From contig CAWCOU010000006.1 in NCBI GenBank assembly GCA_963797335.1, positions 496,001 to 560,000 of the forward strand: a DNA stretch of 64,000 bases, given 5' to 3'. Both the position numbers and the translations under genes were made by a program. This DNA comes from CAWCOU01 sp963797335 (lineage in GTDB: Bacteria; Pseudomonadota; Gammaproteobacteria; JAURND01). The notes under the pieces were generated by a model. It ran no database searches and was not told the DNA's origin. It saw only the letters and a program-made list of their open reading frames with translations. Positions 52,709 to 61,500 of this stretch are shown here, one piece after another. Each line of letters begins with the position of its first letter. Positions within the stretch are counted from its first letter, which is position 1.

Positions 52709-53239
52709 TCAATCAACTGATTTATTTTTTGCTGTGAATAATTCGCGGCGTAGTTCTCGTTCTTTTGCTTCTAATCGACGTCGTTCACGTCTGAGATCAG
52801 CTTCTTCGAATCGGCGGCGTTCTACCGGAGTTTCTGCAATTACTTGGGGCACTTCAATGGGCTGCTGATGATCATCTACGGCTACAAATGTAAAATAGGC
52901 TGAAACGATGTGTTTTTTGGTGCCGGTTCGAAAATCTTCAGCTACTACTTTGGCGCCGACTTCCATAGAGGTTCGCCATACTCGATTGACTGATGCCATA
53001 AATGTTAAAATGTCTCCGTGTCTGGCGGGGGCGAGAAAATGCATGGAGTCTACGGAGGCGGTGACACATACTTGTCCGCTATGTCTTCGCGCTACTACTG
53101 AGGATAGGCGATCTAAAATGGACATGACTAATCCACCAAATACGGTATCGTTGGAGTTTAGGTCATTTGGAAAAACAGCGTATACGTAGTCGTGTACGGC
53201 AGATTCACTGGCTCGCTTAGCTTTTGGTGGGGTCGTCAT
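52709..53239 (-). CDS. Acyl-CoA thioesterase, hot-dog family (YciA-like)
   Basis: 176 residues from the ATG at 53239 with AGGAG upstream; the longer reading to 53338 is not family-like. A single hot-dog domain with NSNDTVFGGLVMSILDRLSS, DSMHFLAPARHGDILTF and VSAYFTFVAVD, then an unusual Arg/Glu-rich helical tail (ADLRRERRRLEAKERELR). Hydrolyses acyl-CoA to acid plus CoA; chain-length preference unknown. Convergent with the ATPase gene, two bases apart. Confidence 0.87.
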   Translation of the reverse strand: MTTPPKAKRASESAVHDYVYAVFPNDLNSNDTVFGGLVMSILDRLSSVVARRHSGQVCVTASVDSMHFLAPARHGDILTFMASVNRVWRTSMEVGAKVVAEDFRTGTKKHIVSAYFTFVAVDDHQQPIEVPQVIAETPVERRRFEEADLRRERRRLEAKERELRRELFTAKNKSVD

Positions 53240-53375
53240 AAGGGCTCCTGGGGGCTTAACATGCATGGTTGATTCTATCAGAAAACAAGCATTTCTTGCT
53301 AAAAATTTTGAACTACTGTCTTTTTGTAGGGCTCCCATTTAAATAGTGCGTTCTGAAAGTGGGGAGCCAGCTCAC

Positions 53376-53486
53376 GCATGAAGTATCCCAGGGGCTGGCT
53401 GCAAACACGCATGAATACGGTCCATGTAGCTCCCGTGTCATCCCTGAATTAGAAGGTCTGCAGCCAGCCCCTGGGATACTTCATGC
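53376..53486. repeat. Intact family C palindromic element
   Basis: Arms 53376-53402 and 53460-53486 are perfect inverted repeats of 27 bp (GCATGAAGTATCCCAGGGGC and its complement at the outer parts), with a 57-base loop that contains TCCATGTAGCTCCCGTG, the sequence where the other copy is split by the IS. Flanking sequence resembles the older copy at 41600-41660. Confidence 0.85.
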
Positions 53487-53542
53487 TTACTTGGGCAGAA
53501 AGAAATGTCGTCCCTGCATCCTCCGCGGGGGGACGTACAAGT

Positions 53543-53842
53543 CTAGGATATGCACACATCTTTTTTGGTCAACTGTGAGTGGGCACCGGATTAATGATTA
53601 GCACTGTAAGCCCCCTCTCCCGCGCGAGGAGTTTGGGCAAAAGCTGCAAACCTATTCGCGGGAGAGGGTTAGGGGAGAGGGTAAAGTCTCGCGTTTTCCA
53701 TTCGCCCTCTCCCCAACCCTCTCCCGCGAACAAGTTCAGAGCCTTTATTCAAGCCCCTCGCGCGGGAGAGGGGGCTTACAGTGCTATCCCCTAATCTAAT
53801 ACTCACTCACAGTTGACTAAAAAAGATGTGGGCATACCCTAG
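53543..53842. mobile_element. MITE-like family D element (300 bp)
   Basis: Terminal inverted repeats CTAGG-TATGC-CACATC and a following TTTTTT-GTCAACTGTGAGTG at both ends (53543 and 53842), with internal inverted copies of CCCCCTCTCCCGCGCGAG and CGCGGGAGAGGGTT. No ORF of note. The right half recurs, inverted, at 43199-43336. It lies 140 bp upstream of tRNA-Leu(CAA). Confidence 0.75.
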
Positions 53843-53895
53843 CATACAAGTTACTCTCCTTGATTTGCCTTCTTTAAAAAATGAGGCAACCTTAT

Positions 53896-53980
53896 TCATT
53901 CTTGCTGTTCTTCTTGAACTAATTTGGCTATTTGATATACTGCCTGCCCTTCAGTAGCTACTGAATTTTTAGAGTAGTTT
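53896..53980 (-). pseudogene. Possible protein-gene remnant between element D and tRNA-Leu
   Basis: On the minus strand, RNYSKNSVATEGQAVYQIAK followed by LVQEEQQE and a stop. It looks like the C-terminus of a helical protein whose upstream part is missing at the tRNA 5' end. Too short for a firm call. Confidence 0.25.
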
Positions 53981-53983
53981 CTA

Positions 53984-54070
53984 GCCGGAGTGGCGAAATT
54001 GGTAGACGCGCCAGACTCAAAATCTGGTAGTGGCGACACTGTGTCGGTTCGAGTCCGACCTCCGGCACCA
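53984..54070 (+). tRNA. tRNA-Leu (anticodon CAA)
   Basis: 87 nt with encoded CCA. Acceptor GCCGGAG / CTCCGGC, AAATTGGTAGACG in the D arm, anticodon arm CCAGA-CTCAAAA-TCTGG with anticodon CAA, long variable arm GTGGCGACACTGTGTC and GGTTCGAGTCC. Followed by a family B hairpin. Confidence 0.95.
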
Positions 54071-54089
54071 TCTTCATACCCACGACGTT

Positions 54090-54160
54090 GTTGAATAATT
54101 CAAATTTTCTAAATATTTTCCTTCTCCCACAAGGGGAGAAGGAGTTTTTTCGATTTATTC
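54090..54160 (+). terminator. Short family B element acting as terminator after tRNA-Leu(CAA)
   Basis: Starts with GTTGAATAATTCAAA like other B elements. CCTTCTCCC (54120-54128) and GGGAGAAGG (54134-54142) form a 9 bp stem with loop ACAAG, followed by AGTTTTTT. The stem and U-run make a good intrinsic terminator for the tRNA. Confidence 0.7.
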
Positions 54161-54187
54161 CATTAAAGCCATAGCCACTAAGAGCAT

Positions 54188-55081
54188 TTATTTTGATTTG
54201 GTCTGTTTCTTATGTGGGGTCCCTGTGCTTTGGGTTTTTCCTGTGCTTTGGGTTTTTCCCGTGCTTTGGGTTTTTCCCGTGCTTTTTGTTTTTTTCGGAT
54301 TCGTCGTCGGTTGAGTAGCAGGTGTATTTTTATCCGCTGGGCGTACCCAGGGTTTTTGTGCTCGCACGGAGGCCGGTAAGCCTGCTAATGCTGCTTGCGC
54401 TTCTTCTTTCGAAGTATATGAACCGTGCACTAATACATACCAGGGTTTGCCTTCGCGAGTGGTTTGGTATTGGTTGGTTTGACCTTGTAAGTGGTGGGTT
54501 TTGATATAATTACTTAACACTTGCGGTTTAGCAGAGGCAATTAATTGGATCGTGTATTGGCCACTGGTAGTCACCGGTGTCGTGGTGGGTGGTTGTTTTT
54601 TTGCGGGTACATTGTTGGGTTTAACCGAAACCACATCTTCCGTGGACGTTTCATAGCTGTTCGAATAACGATTACTGACGGTAGAAGCGGGTGGTGGTGA
54701 AGCAGATGGGGTGGGATCCACGGGCCCAATTGAGGTGATGCTTGGCGTGGTTGTCACTGACTGTCCTAACATAGCCATCGCCTGTAATGCTTGGCTTTGA
54801 CCTTGCACGGCTGCTCGTTTAATCCAATTCAAGGCTTGCTGCCTATCTGCTCCCACGTTTTTACCGTAATAATACATATAACCTAACGCGTATTGCGCAT
54901 CCGGATCGCCGGCCTCGGCGGCTTGCTGCAATTGGTCGATGGTTAAATTAGCCATGGAAATTTGGCTCGCTGCCAATGCTGGCTTTGTTGCGGCCATGGC
55001 GGGGAGTATCGATAGCATTAGCAACGCCAGTGCTATTTGTTTAATTGTTGTTTTTACCAAACACTGCCAACTTCTGCTCAT
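54188..55081 (-). CDS. Exported Sel1-repeat and SPOR-domain protein
   Basis: 297 residues. Signal peptide IALALLMLSILPAMA; Sel1/TPR repeats about 50-105 (GDPDAQYALGYMYYYGK, ALNWIKRAAVQGQSQ); a Pro/Ser/Thr linker; a SPOR domain about 172-245 (YTIQLIASAKPQVLSNYI) that binds denuded glycan strands at septa; and a C-terminal tail of a repeated six-residue unit GKTQST encoded by 18 bp repeats (about 54225-54290). Overlaps the DUF1460 gene by 41 bp, with GGAGAAGAACC before the ATG. A peptidoglycan role is inferred. Confidence 0.82.
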   Translation of the reverse strand: MSRSWQCLVKTTIKQIALALLMLSILPAMAATKPALAASQISMANLTIDQLQQAAEAGDPDAQYALGYMYYYGKNVGADRQQALNWIKRAAVQGQSQALQAMAMLGQSVTTTPSITSIGPVDPTPSASPPPASTVSNRYSNSYETSTEDVVSVKPNNVPAKKQPPTTTPVTTSGQYTIQLIASAKPQVLSNYIKTHHLQGQTNQYQTTREGKPWYVLVHGSYTSKEEAQAALAGLPASVRAQKPWVRPADKNTPATQPTTNPKKTKSTGKTQSTGKTQSTGKTQSTGTPHKKQTKSK

Positions 55082-56003
55082 GGTTCTTCTCCAAAATATT
55101 TTGTATGTTAATTCCTTTGATTGTTTCCGAATCTACGTAAGATTTTAAATAATCGATCAGTGATACATCCGCGACTTGATGTAAAAGAAGAGACGCTTCG
55201 CGGAAGATCAATTCATTTTTCTCGTTTCGCCAGGCAAAGCCCAAATGAGAGACATTCATGCGGGTGCCGATTTTATCCTCAATCGCCCAGTCCGGTCGAA
55301 CAATGATGATGATAACGCCGGAAGGTATTTGATTAAAATAGTCGAGCACCGGTTCCTGCTGCTCGTCAAATAATCGGCTGAGGGGTAAATACGGTAATTC
55401 GTTGGCCTGAGATGTGAATAATGCGGATTGATGATGCAATTCGGTCAGACGTTGCTGCGCTGTTTCGGGTGGTAAGGCATGCAAATAACGTAGCCTGCTG
55501 GCGGGTAAATGACGAAACCAATCGGCTTTATCGATGATGGTTTTTGCCAAAGCAGCGATGGGTTGCTGTTGGTTGTCCATCACTCGGTACGTGATATCGC
55601 ATACCCACTTTGGGGTATTATGGGGCAGCCAATCGGTTTCCAAAAAATGATGGCGGCTGACAAAATCAGGGTGATCGTTTGCGTAATTAATGCGTACGAT
55701 GTTTTGCTTAAATTCCGCCAGATCTGTTGCACGCCATAATGCCAATACGGTATTGACAAATGTGACGCAGTCAAAGGCATCGGTGCGATATAAGGGACTT
55801 TGATCAAAATATCCATCCGGCCCTTCGCCTAAGGCCCCGTCAACATACGGTTGACCTAAGAAAAAATGACTAATGACTTTTAAGCGCTCCAGCGGCGTAA
55901 ACGTCATGGCCTGGATTTCACGATAAAGTTGAGAAATCTGCTGATCGTAATTGGCCATTACATAAGGTGGAAGAATGACTATTTTATCTGCCGGAGTCGT
56001 CAA
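55041..56003 (-). CDS. DUF1460 (NlpC/P60-like) amidase-family protein
   Basis: 320 residues. TDAFDCVTFVNTVLALWR carries the catalytic Cys of the DUF1460 family, whose structure-known members are N-acetylmuramoyl-L-alanine amidase/NlpC-P60-like; NVSHLGFAWRNEKNELIFRE carries the His. No signal peptide is evident from the first ATG, which overlaps msrB as ATGA. Together with the Sel1/SPOR gene it points to cell-wall handling. Confidence 0.78.
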   Translation of the reverse strand: MTTPADKIVILPPYVMANYDQQISQLYREIQAMTFTPLERLKVISHFFLGQPYVDGALGEGPDGYFDQSPLYRTDAFDCVTFVNTVLALWRATDLAEFKQNIVRINYANDHPDFVSRHHFLETDWLPHNTPKWVCDITYRVMDNQQQPIAALAKTIIDKADWFRHLPASRLRYLHALPPETAQQRLTELHHQSALFTSQANELPYLPLSRLFDEQQEPVLDYFNQIPSGVIIIIVRPDWAIEDKIGTRMNVSHLGFAWRNEKNELIFREASLLLHQVADVSLIDYLKSYVDSETIKGINIQNILEKNHEQKLAVFGKNNN

Positions 56004-56389
56004 GGTTTTTCCTTAAAATCGAGTACCGCCGAATTAATGCAAAACCGTGAGCCCGTGGGTTGTGGTCCATCGGGAAACAAATGACCGAGATGCGCGTGGC
56101 ATTGGCTGCACACCACTTCGGTGCGTTCCATACCATGGGAATGGTCGGGCTGTAGCTCGACACTTCCGGCTTCCAGAGCTTGCCAAAAGCTCGGCCAACC
56201 GGAGCCTGAATCGAATTTGGTTTCCGAACTGAACAAAGGGTTGCCGCAACACACGCATGCGTAAATACCGGGTTGATGATTATCCCAGTATTTACCCGTA
56301 AATGCCGGTTCGGTGCCTTTCTCACGGGCGATATGAAATTGTTCTGGGGTCAGTGCAGAATCGTCTGCTTTGTTCGTTTTTTTGTCCAT
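56000..56389 (-). CDS. msrB: Peptide methionine-(R)-S-oxide reductase MsrB
   Basis: 129 residues. Repairs the R form of methionine sulfoxide. Two CxxC zinc pairs (ACVCCGNPLF and VCSQCHAHLGH), GSGWPSFW, and catalytic Cys in GSRFCINSAVL. Stop overlaps the DUF1460 start. Confidence 0.96.
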   Translation of the reverse strand: MDKKTNKADDSALTPEQFHIAREKGTEPAFTGKYWDNHQPGIYACVCCGNPLFSSETKFDSGSGWPSFWQALEAGSVELQPDHSHGMERTEVVCSQCHAHLGHLFPDGPQPTGSRFCINSAVLDFKEKP

Positions 56390-56398
56390 AAAAATCCT

Positions 56399-57763
56399 TT
56401 AATTAACTAAGCGAATGATATCATTGACTGTCGCTTGAAAAAGAATCATCAGTAGAAACAAAATGCCCAGCTTCAACAGCAACAGCTGTAACCTCGCAGA
56501 GACGGGCCGCCCTGCAATCCCTTCCATCATAAAAAATAATAAATGGCCGCCATCTAACCCCGGAATAGGCAAAATATTCATTCCGGCCAGCAACACACTC
56601 AATAACCCCAGAAAAGCAATGTAAATAACTAACCCTTGATGAAATGCCAAGCTGGAAGTCTGAAAAATAGATACTGGTCCACCCAAACTGCGCATGGATA
56701 TATTACCGACAATCATCTTACCAATCACGACAAAGTTAAAGCGCAAATACATACCAACATCGCTAAACGCTTGGCCCATAGCCGCTATGGGTGACAATTG
56801 TTTAGTATAGCGCATCCCCGGCGGCCAAATGGGTTCTTTAGGCTCAATGCCCAGGTAGCCAACACGATGAAAAAGCTTACCATATCGACTCTGTAAGCTT
56901 ACCTGAGCTTCCTGGGTTTTTTCGCCTCGCATATACGTGACTTGTATTGTTTGGTTGGGGTGTTGGTTGACGAATTTTTTTAATGGCTGCCAGTCCTGAT
57001 AGGGTTGCTGATCGACAGCGACTATGCGATCGCCTTTTTGAAGACCTGCTTGCTCAGCCGGGGATTCTGACATGACTTTTTCAATGACCAATGGTATGGG
57101 CGGGCGATAAGGGACGATGCCTAAGCTCTTAAACGGATCTGGCTCTAAGCCATTGTTGGGCTGCCATTTCTTCAGCTGCATCGAATACGTGCGTGCTTTG
57201 TCTGCTCCAGGAGGGATAGCCTGTACCAGAAGGGTACCGGTATCACCAAACCAGCTAACCAATAAAATTGCCATTTTCTGCCAGCTTCCCACTGGTTGGC
57301 CGTCCACTGCCACTATTTCCGCCCCCGCCGGGATACCGCTTTGCGCCGCCACTGTCTGCGGGATTACCTCACCGATCACTGGTTTGACTTGCTCCACCCC
57401 GATAACCCAAATGGTAAAGAAAGCCACCAACGCAAATAATAGATTGATGGCTGGGCCAGCCACAACGATGAGGGCTCGCTTCCATAAAGGTTGGCGATTA
57501 AACGCTTGATGGAGTTCTTGGGGTTTAACTGTTCCTTCACGTTCATCCAGTAGCTTAACGTAACCCCCTAATGGTAAAATACAAATCACGTATTCGGTGC
57601 CATGACGGCCTTGACGGCGGAAGATAGGTTTACCAAACCCTAGGGAGAATCGCAGGACTTTAACGCCTAAGCGCCGTGCGACCCAGAAGTGACCAAATTC
57701 ATGAACAGTGATTAATAGTAGGATAGAGACTAAGAAAACGAGGATGCTGATCAGGTTTTGCAT
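56399..57763 (-). CDS. rseP: Site-2 protease RseP (sigma-E regulator protease)
   Basis: 454 residues from an ATG at 57763 (a TTG at 57778 is in frame). Zinc intramembrane protease: VHEFGHFWVARRLGVKV with the HExxH site near the N-terminus, GPAINLLFALVAFF, two PDZ domains about 120-285, and NILPIPGLDGGHLLFFMME with the third ligand. In E. coli rseP lies between cdsA and bamA; here it heads rseP-msrB-DUF1460-SPOR about 33 kb away. Confidence 0.94.
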   Translation of the reverse strand: MQNLISILVFLVSILLLITVHEFGHFWVARRLGVKVLRFSLGFGKPIFRRQGRHGTEYVICILPLGGYVKLLDEREGTVKPQELHQAFNRQPLWKRALIVVAGPAINLLFALVAFFTIWVIGVEQVKPVIGEVIPQTVAAQSGIPAGAEIVAVDGQPVGSWQKMAILLVSWFGDTGTLLVQAIPPGADKARTYSMQLKKWQPNNGLEPDPFKSLGIVPYRPPIPLVIEKVMSESPAEQAGLQKGDRIVAVDQQPYQDWQPLKKFVNQHPNQTIQVTYMRGEKTQEAQVSLQSRYGKLFHRVGYLGIEPKEPIWPPGMRYTKQLSPIAAMGQAFSDVGMYLRFNFVVIGKMIVGNISMRSLGGPVSIFQTSSLAFHQGLVIYIAFLGLLSVLLAGMNILPIPGLDGGHLLFFMMEGIAGRPVSARLQLLLLKLGILFLLMILFQATVNDIIRLVN

Positions 57764-57919
57764 ATAAAAAGAGCTCAACTCATAATGGCCTGTCGAGTGC
57801 TGCCTTGCTTACTCTGCATGGCAACGGCTTCCGCAAGCATTGAGTTTCAAATTTACCATAATTTTATAATTTAATATAGAACAAATGCCTTATAACAATA
57901 CGATCATGATAATACAACG

Positions 57920-59212
57920 ATGAATGTGACTACTTATCAAACCGATATTACTGGGCTGAGCCACGAAGGGCGTGGGGTTGCTCATATTGAGGGTAAAACT
58001 ACTTTTCTTACTGGGGGTTTACCTGGTGAGACCGTGGAGTTTGTTTATTTAAAACGGCGTAGCCAATTTGATGAAGGGCAGGTCACTCGTTTGTTGAAAG
58101 CATCACCGGATAGGGATGAGCCGGTCTGTCCTCATTTTGGGTTATGCGGTGGTTGTCGGTTGCAGCATCAACAGCATGCGGCGCAGGTGCATACTAAGCA
58201 GCAGAGTTTTTTGGAACAATTACGGCATATTGGGGGTATTGAACCGGGTGAATTGTTGCCGCCGTTGATCGGGCCGAGTACTGGTTATAGGCATCGGGCT
58301 CGGTTGGGGGTGAAATTTGTACCGGCTAAGAATAAGGTTCTGGTTGGGTTCCATGAGATTAATGGGCGTTATTTGGCTGATATGGATAGTTGCTCTGTGT
58401 TGCATCCAGCGGTCGGTGAGCGTTTGAGTGATTTAGCGACATTGGTACGCAGCTTGGAGGCGTATCGCACTATTCCTCAAATTGAAGTTTCGATGGGTGA
58501 TACGGCGATTGCTTTGCTTTTCCGGCATTTACAACCCTTGTCAGACCTTGATTTACAGCTGCTGAGAAGTTTCGGGCAGGAAAATGATTGGCAGATTCAT
58601 TTGCAACCGGGTGGGCTTGATTCCGTTCATTGCTTGTATCCGTGTCCTGAGCCGCCTTTATTGAGTTATCGATTAGCAGATTTAGAACTCTGTTTCCAGC
58701 CTACTGATTTTACTCAAGTCAATCCGTATATTAATCGTTTGATGGTGGCGCAAGCCTTACAGTTGTTGCAACCGCAGCCTGAAGAAATACTGTTAGATTT
58801 ATTCTGTGGTATTGGCAATTTTACATTACCATTAGCGCAGCGTTGCCAGAAAGTAATCGGCATTGAAGGACAAGCGAAAGCGGTGTTACGGGCCACCGCT
58901 AATGCACAGCATAATCAGATCACGAATGCGGAATTTTTCGTCGGCGATTTAACACAGGATAATGCTTGGTTTCGTCATCGTTTTGATAAAATTTTATTGG
59001 ACCCACCGCGCACCGGGGCCTGGGAGTTAGTCAAACTTATACCGGCACTGCAACCTAACACTATTCTGTATGTATCGTGCAACCCAGCAACATTAGCGCG
59101 CGACAGTAAGGAGTTATGCCAACACGGTTATCGCATGGTTAAGGCAGGGGTGATCGATATGTTTCCTCATACCAGTCACATTGAATCGATGGCGCTATTT
59201 GAGCAACGATGA
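57920..59212 (+). CDS. rlmD: 23S rRNA m5U1939 methyltransferase RlmD
   Basis: 430 residues. N-terminal TRAM domain (about 1-60), a 4Fe-4S site in VCPHFGLCGGCRLQHQQ, and a methyltransferase fold with DLFCGIGNFTLPLA, LLDPPRTGAWE and the catalytic Cys in YVSCNPATLARD. Its stop lies one base before the relA start, as in the E. coli rlmD-relA pair. Confidence 0.96.
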   Translation: MNVTTYQTDITGLSHEGRGVAHIEGKTTFLTGGLPGETVEFVYLKRRSQFDEGQVTRLLKASPDRDEPVCPHFGLCGGCRLQHQQHAAQVHTKQQSFLEQLRHIGGIEPGELLPPLIGPSTGYRHRARLGVKFVPAKNKVLVGFHEINGRYLADMDSCSVLHPAVGERLSDLATLVRSLEAYRTIPQIEVSMGDTAIALLFRHLQPLSDLDLQLLRSFGQENDWQIHLQPGGLDSVHCLYPCPEPPLLSYRLADLELCFQPTDFTQVNPYINRLMVAQALQLLQPQPEEILLDLFCGIGNFTLPLAQRCQKVIGIEGQAKAVLRATANAQHNQITNAEFFVGDLTQDNAWFRHRFDKILLDPPRTGAWELVKLIPALQPNTILYVSCNPATLARDSKELCQHGYRMVKAGVIDMFPHTSHIESMALFEQR

Positions 59213-59213
59213 C

Positions 59214-61421
59214 ATGAAAAAAAATAAAACCGCGTTAGTGATCACCGCCGAGGATGCGATTCCATTAGAAACCTGGCTGAATAACCTAGCTGATCACTAC
59301 CCCGTGGGCGAAAATTCGCTCATCGCTCGCGCGGCAACACTGGCGCAATTAACCGGTGCGGATGCCGCTGCACCCAATGGCGAGTCGTGCTTACGTCAAG
59401 GCCTGAATATGGCAGACGTATTGATTGAATTGCAGGCCGATCAAGAAACCATAGCCACTGCGCTTATTTACGATTGCGTACGTTACGCTGACCTCAGCCG
59501 GGAAGATGTCAGCGAACAATTAGGCCAAGAAATTGCCCATCTGGTCAGCGGTGTTAAAAAAATGGATGCCGTAGAAACCCTGCTGGAACAAATCGGCCGC
59601 ACCCCCTCGCAACAAGCCATCGATAATCTTCGCAAAATGTTGTTAGCCATGGTCGATGACGTGCGCATTGTGTTAATTAAACTCGCAGAACGATTAACGA
59701 TTATCCGCCACATGGCTTGGTTGCCACCCGAGGAGCAACAATACGAAGCCAAAATCACCCAAGAAATTTATGCCCCGCTCGCCAATCGGTTAGGCATTGG
59801 TCATTTAAAATGGGAACTGGAGGATTTATCGTTTCGTTATTTACAACCAGAGCCATATAAAAGCATTTCCAAATCGCTCAACGCCAAACGTATCGAGCGT
59901 GAGATTTATGTGAAGCAAGTGATCCAGGTCTTGGAAAAAACCACCGACGAATTACAAATCAACAAACGGGAAATCACCGGTCGAGCCAAACATATTTATA
60001 GTATTTTTCGAAAGATGCAACGCAAAAACGTGCCATTTGAAGAAATATACGATGTCATCGCCTTTCGGATTTTAGTACCGACGGTTGAGGATTGTTATTC
60101 CGTGCTAGGTCAGATTCATTCCCTGTGGAAACCCATCGCCAAAGAATTTGATGATTATATCTCGCAACCAAAAGCGAATGGTTACCGTTCCATCCATACC
60201 GCTGTCATTGGTCCAGAAGATAAAAATATCGAGGTGCAAATACGCACATTTGAGATGCATGAAGAATCCGAATTGGGCGTGGCCGCTCACTGGGCATATA
60301 AGGAAGGCGCCACTCATAAAACCGGGTATGAAGCGAAAATTGCTTGGCTGCGGCAGGTCTTGGATTGGCAGAAAGAAGTGGCTCATATCGACCAGCCCAA
60401 TGAACAAGTGTATTCACAAGCGCTAGACGACCGCATTTATGTGTTCACACCGCAGGGTGATGTTATTGAACTGCCTCGTGAAGCGACGCCATTGGATTTT
60501 GCTTACCATATCCACAGTGAACTGGGCCACCGCACCCGCGGCGCTAAAGTGAATGGTCATATGGTGCCGCTCACCTATGCGCTGCAAATTGGCCAATGCG
60601 TTGACATACTGACCACGAAAAAAGGTCACCCTAGTCGCGACTGGTTAAATCCCGATTTGGGCTATTTAAAAACTTCTCGGGCCAAGGCCAAAGTTCACCA
60701 CTGGCTTCGCCAACAAGACGCAGAAAAAAATCTGCTCGAAGGTCAAGCCATAGTTGATAAGGAGTTTCGACGCTTAGGTTTGAAGAAAGTGGATCTCCAT
60801 GCGCTAGCCCTCAAGCTGAACTTCCACAAAACCGATGATATTTTCGTTGCCATCGGTCGTGGCGATATTACGCTGCATGCGTTAACCAGTGTCGCTTTAG
60901 AACAACAAAACGCATCTGAATCCAGCGAGCCGGTTTTTACGGTACCGATTACCACCGTCAAGCCTGCAGTGGCAGCAACCGATATTGATATTGAAGGAGT
61001 TGGCAATCTTTTAACCCATATGGCGCACTGCTGTAAACCGATTCCCGGCGATGAGGTGATGGGCTATGTGACCCAAGGTCGAGGGGTTTCTATCCACAGG
61101 CAGGATTGCTCCAACCTATTGCATATTTCCGATCGACAAAAAAATCGATTGATTCAAGTCAGTTGGGGTAGCAAAACAAAAGAAAAATACCCGGTGGATT
61201 TAGTCATTCATGCCTATGATCGGTCCGGACTTATTCGCGACATTACCCAATTATTAATGAATGAACAGTTATCTATTTTGGCGTTGACCTGTTCACTCAA
61301 CAAAAAAGACCATACTGCGCAGATTAATCTCAGTGTGGAAGTGCATGGATTAAGTCCCTTGAGTCGGATTTTAGCTCGGATTAATCAGGTGCCTAATGTC
61401 ACGGAGGTGAAACGGTTATGA
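59214..61421 (+). CDS. relA: GTP pyrophosphokinase RelA
   Basis: 735 residues from the ATG at 59214, just after rlmD; a longer reading into rlmD is unlikely. The hydrolase region is degenerate (LIYDCVRYADLS instead of HD-containing), so it is a synthetase-only RelA. The synthetase has AFRILVPTVEDCYSVLGQIH, KEFDDYISQPKANGYRSIHT and GVAAHWAYKEG. TGS domain near DDRIYVFTPQGDVIELPREA and an ACT domain at the C-terminus. Makes (p)ppGpp when uncharged tRNA is in the ribosome. Confidence 0.95.
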   Translation: MKKNKTALVITAEDAIPLETWLNNLADHYPVGENSLIARAATLAQLTGADAAAPNGESCLRQGLNMADVLIELQADQETIATALIYDCVRYADLSREDVSEQLGQEIAHLVSGVKKMDAVETLLEQIGRTPSQQAIDNLRKMLLAMVDDVRIVLIKLAERLTIIRHMAWLPPEEQQYEAKITQEIYAPLANRLGIGHLKWELEDLSFRYLQPEPYKSISKSLNAKRIEREIYVKQVIQVLEKTTDELQINKREITGRAKHIYSIFRKMQRKNVPFEEIYDVIAFRILVPTVEDCYSVLGQIHSLWKPIAKEFDDYISQPKANGYRSIHTAVIGPEDKNIEVQIRTFEMHEESELGVAAHWAYKEGATHKTGYEAKIAWLRQVLDWQKEVAHIDQPNEQVYSQALDDRIYVFTPQGDVIELPREATPLDFAYHIHSELGHRTRGAKVNGHMVPLTYALQIGQCVDILTTKKGHPSRDWLNPDLGYLKTSRAKAKVHHWLRQQDAEKNLLEGQAIVDKEFRRLGLKKVDLHALALKLNFHKTDDIFVAIGRGDITLHALTSVALEQQNASESSEPVFTVPITTVKPAVAATDIDIEGVGNLLTHMAHCCKPIPGDEVMGYVTQGRGVSIHRQDCSNLLHISDRQKNRLIQVSWGSKTKEKYPVDLVIHAYDRSGLIRDITQLLMNEQLSILALTCSLNKKDHTAQINLSVEVHGLSPLSRILARINQVPNVTEVKRL

Positions 61422-61500
61422 GACTGCTGGGGAAAAATAGTGCATTTATATTTCTGCTCTGCCAAAATGCTCTCTTATCATCACTGACTTTAGAAAACCC

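Noticed and set aside
53579..53794. 71-codon ORF in the D element
   Set aside because: Encoded by inverted repeats; no ribosome site or conserved motif.
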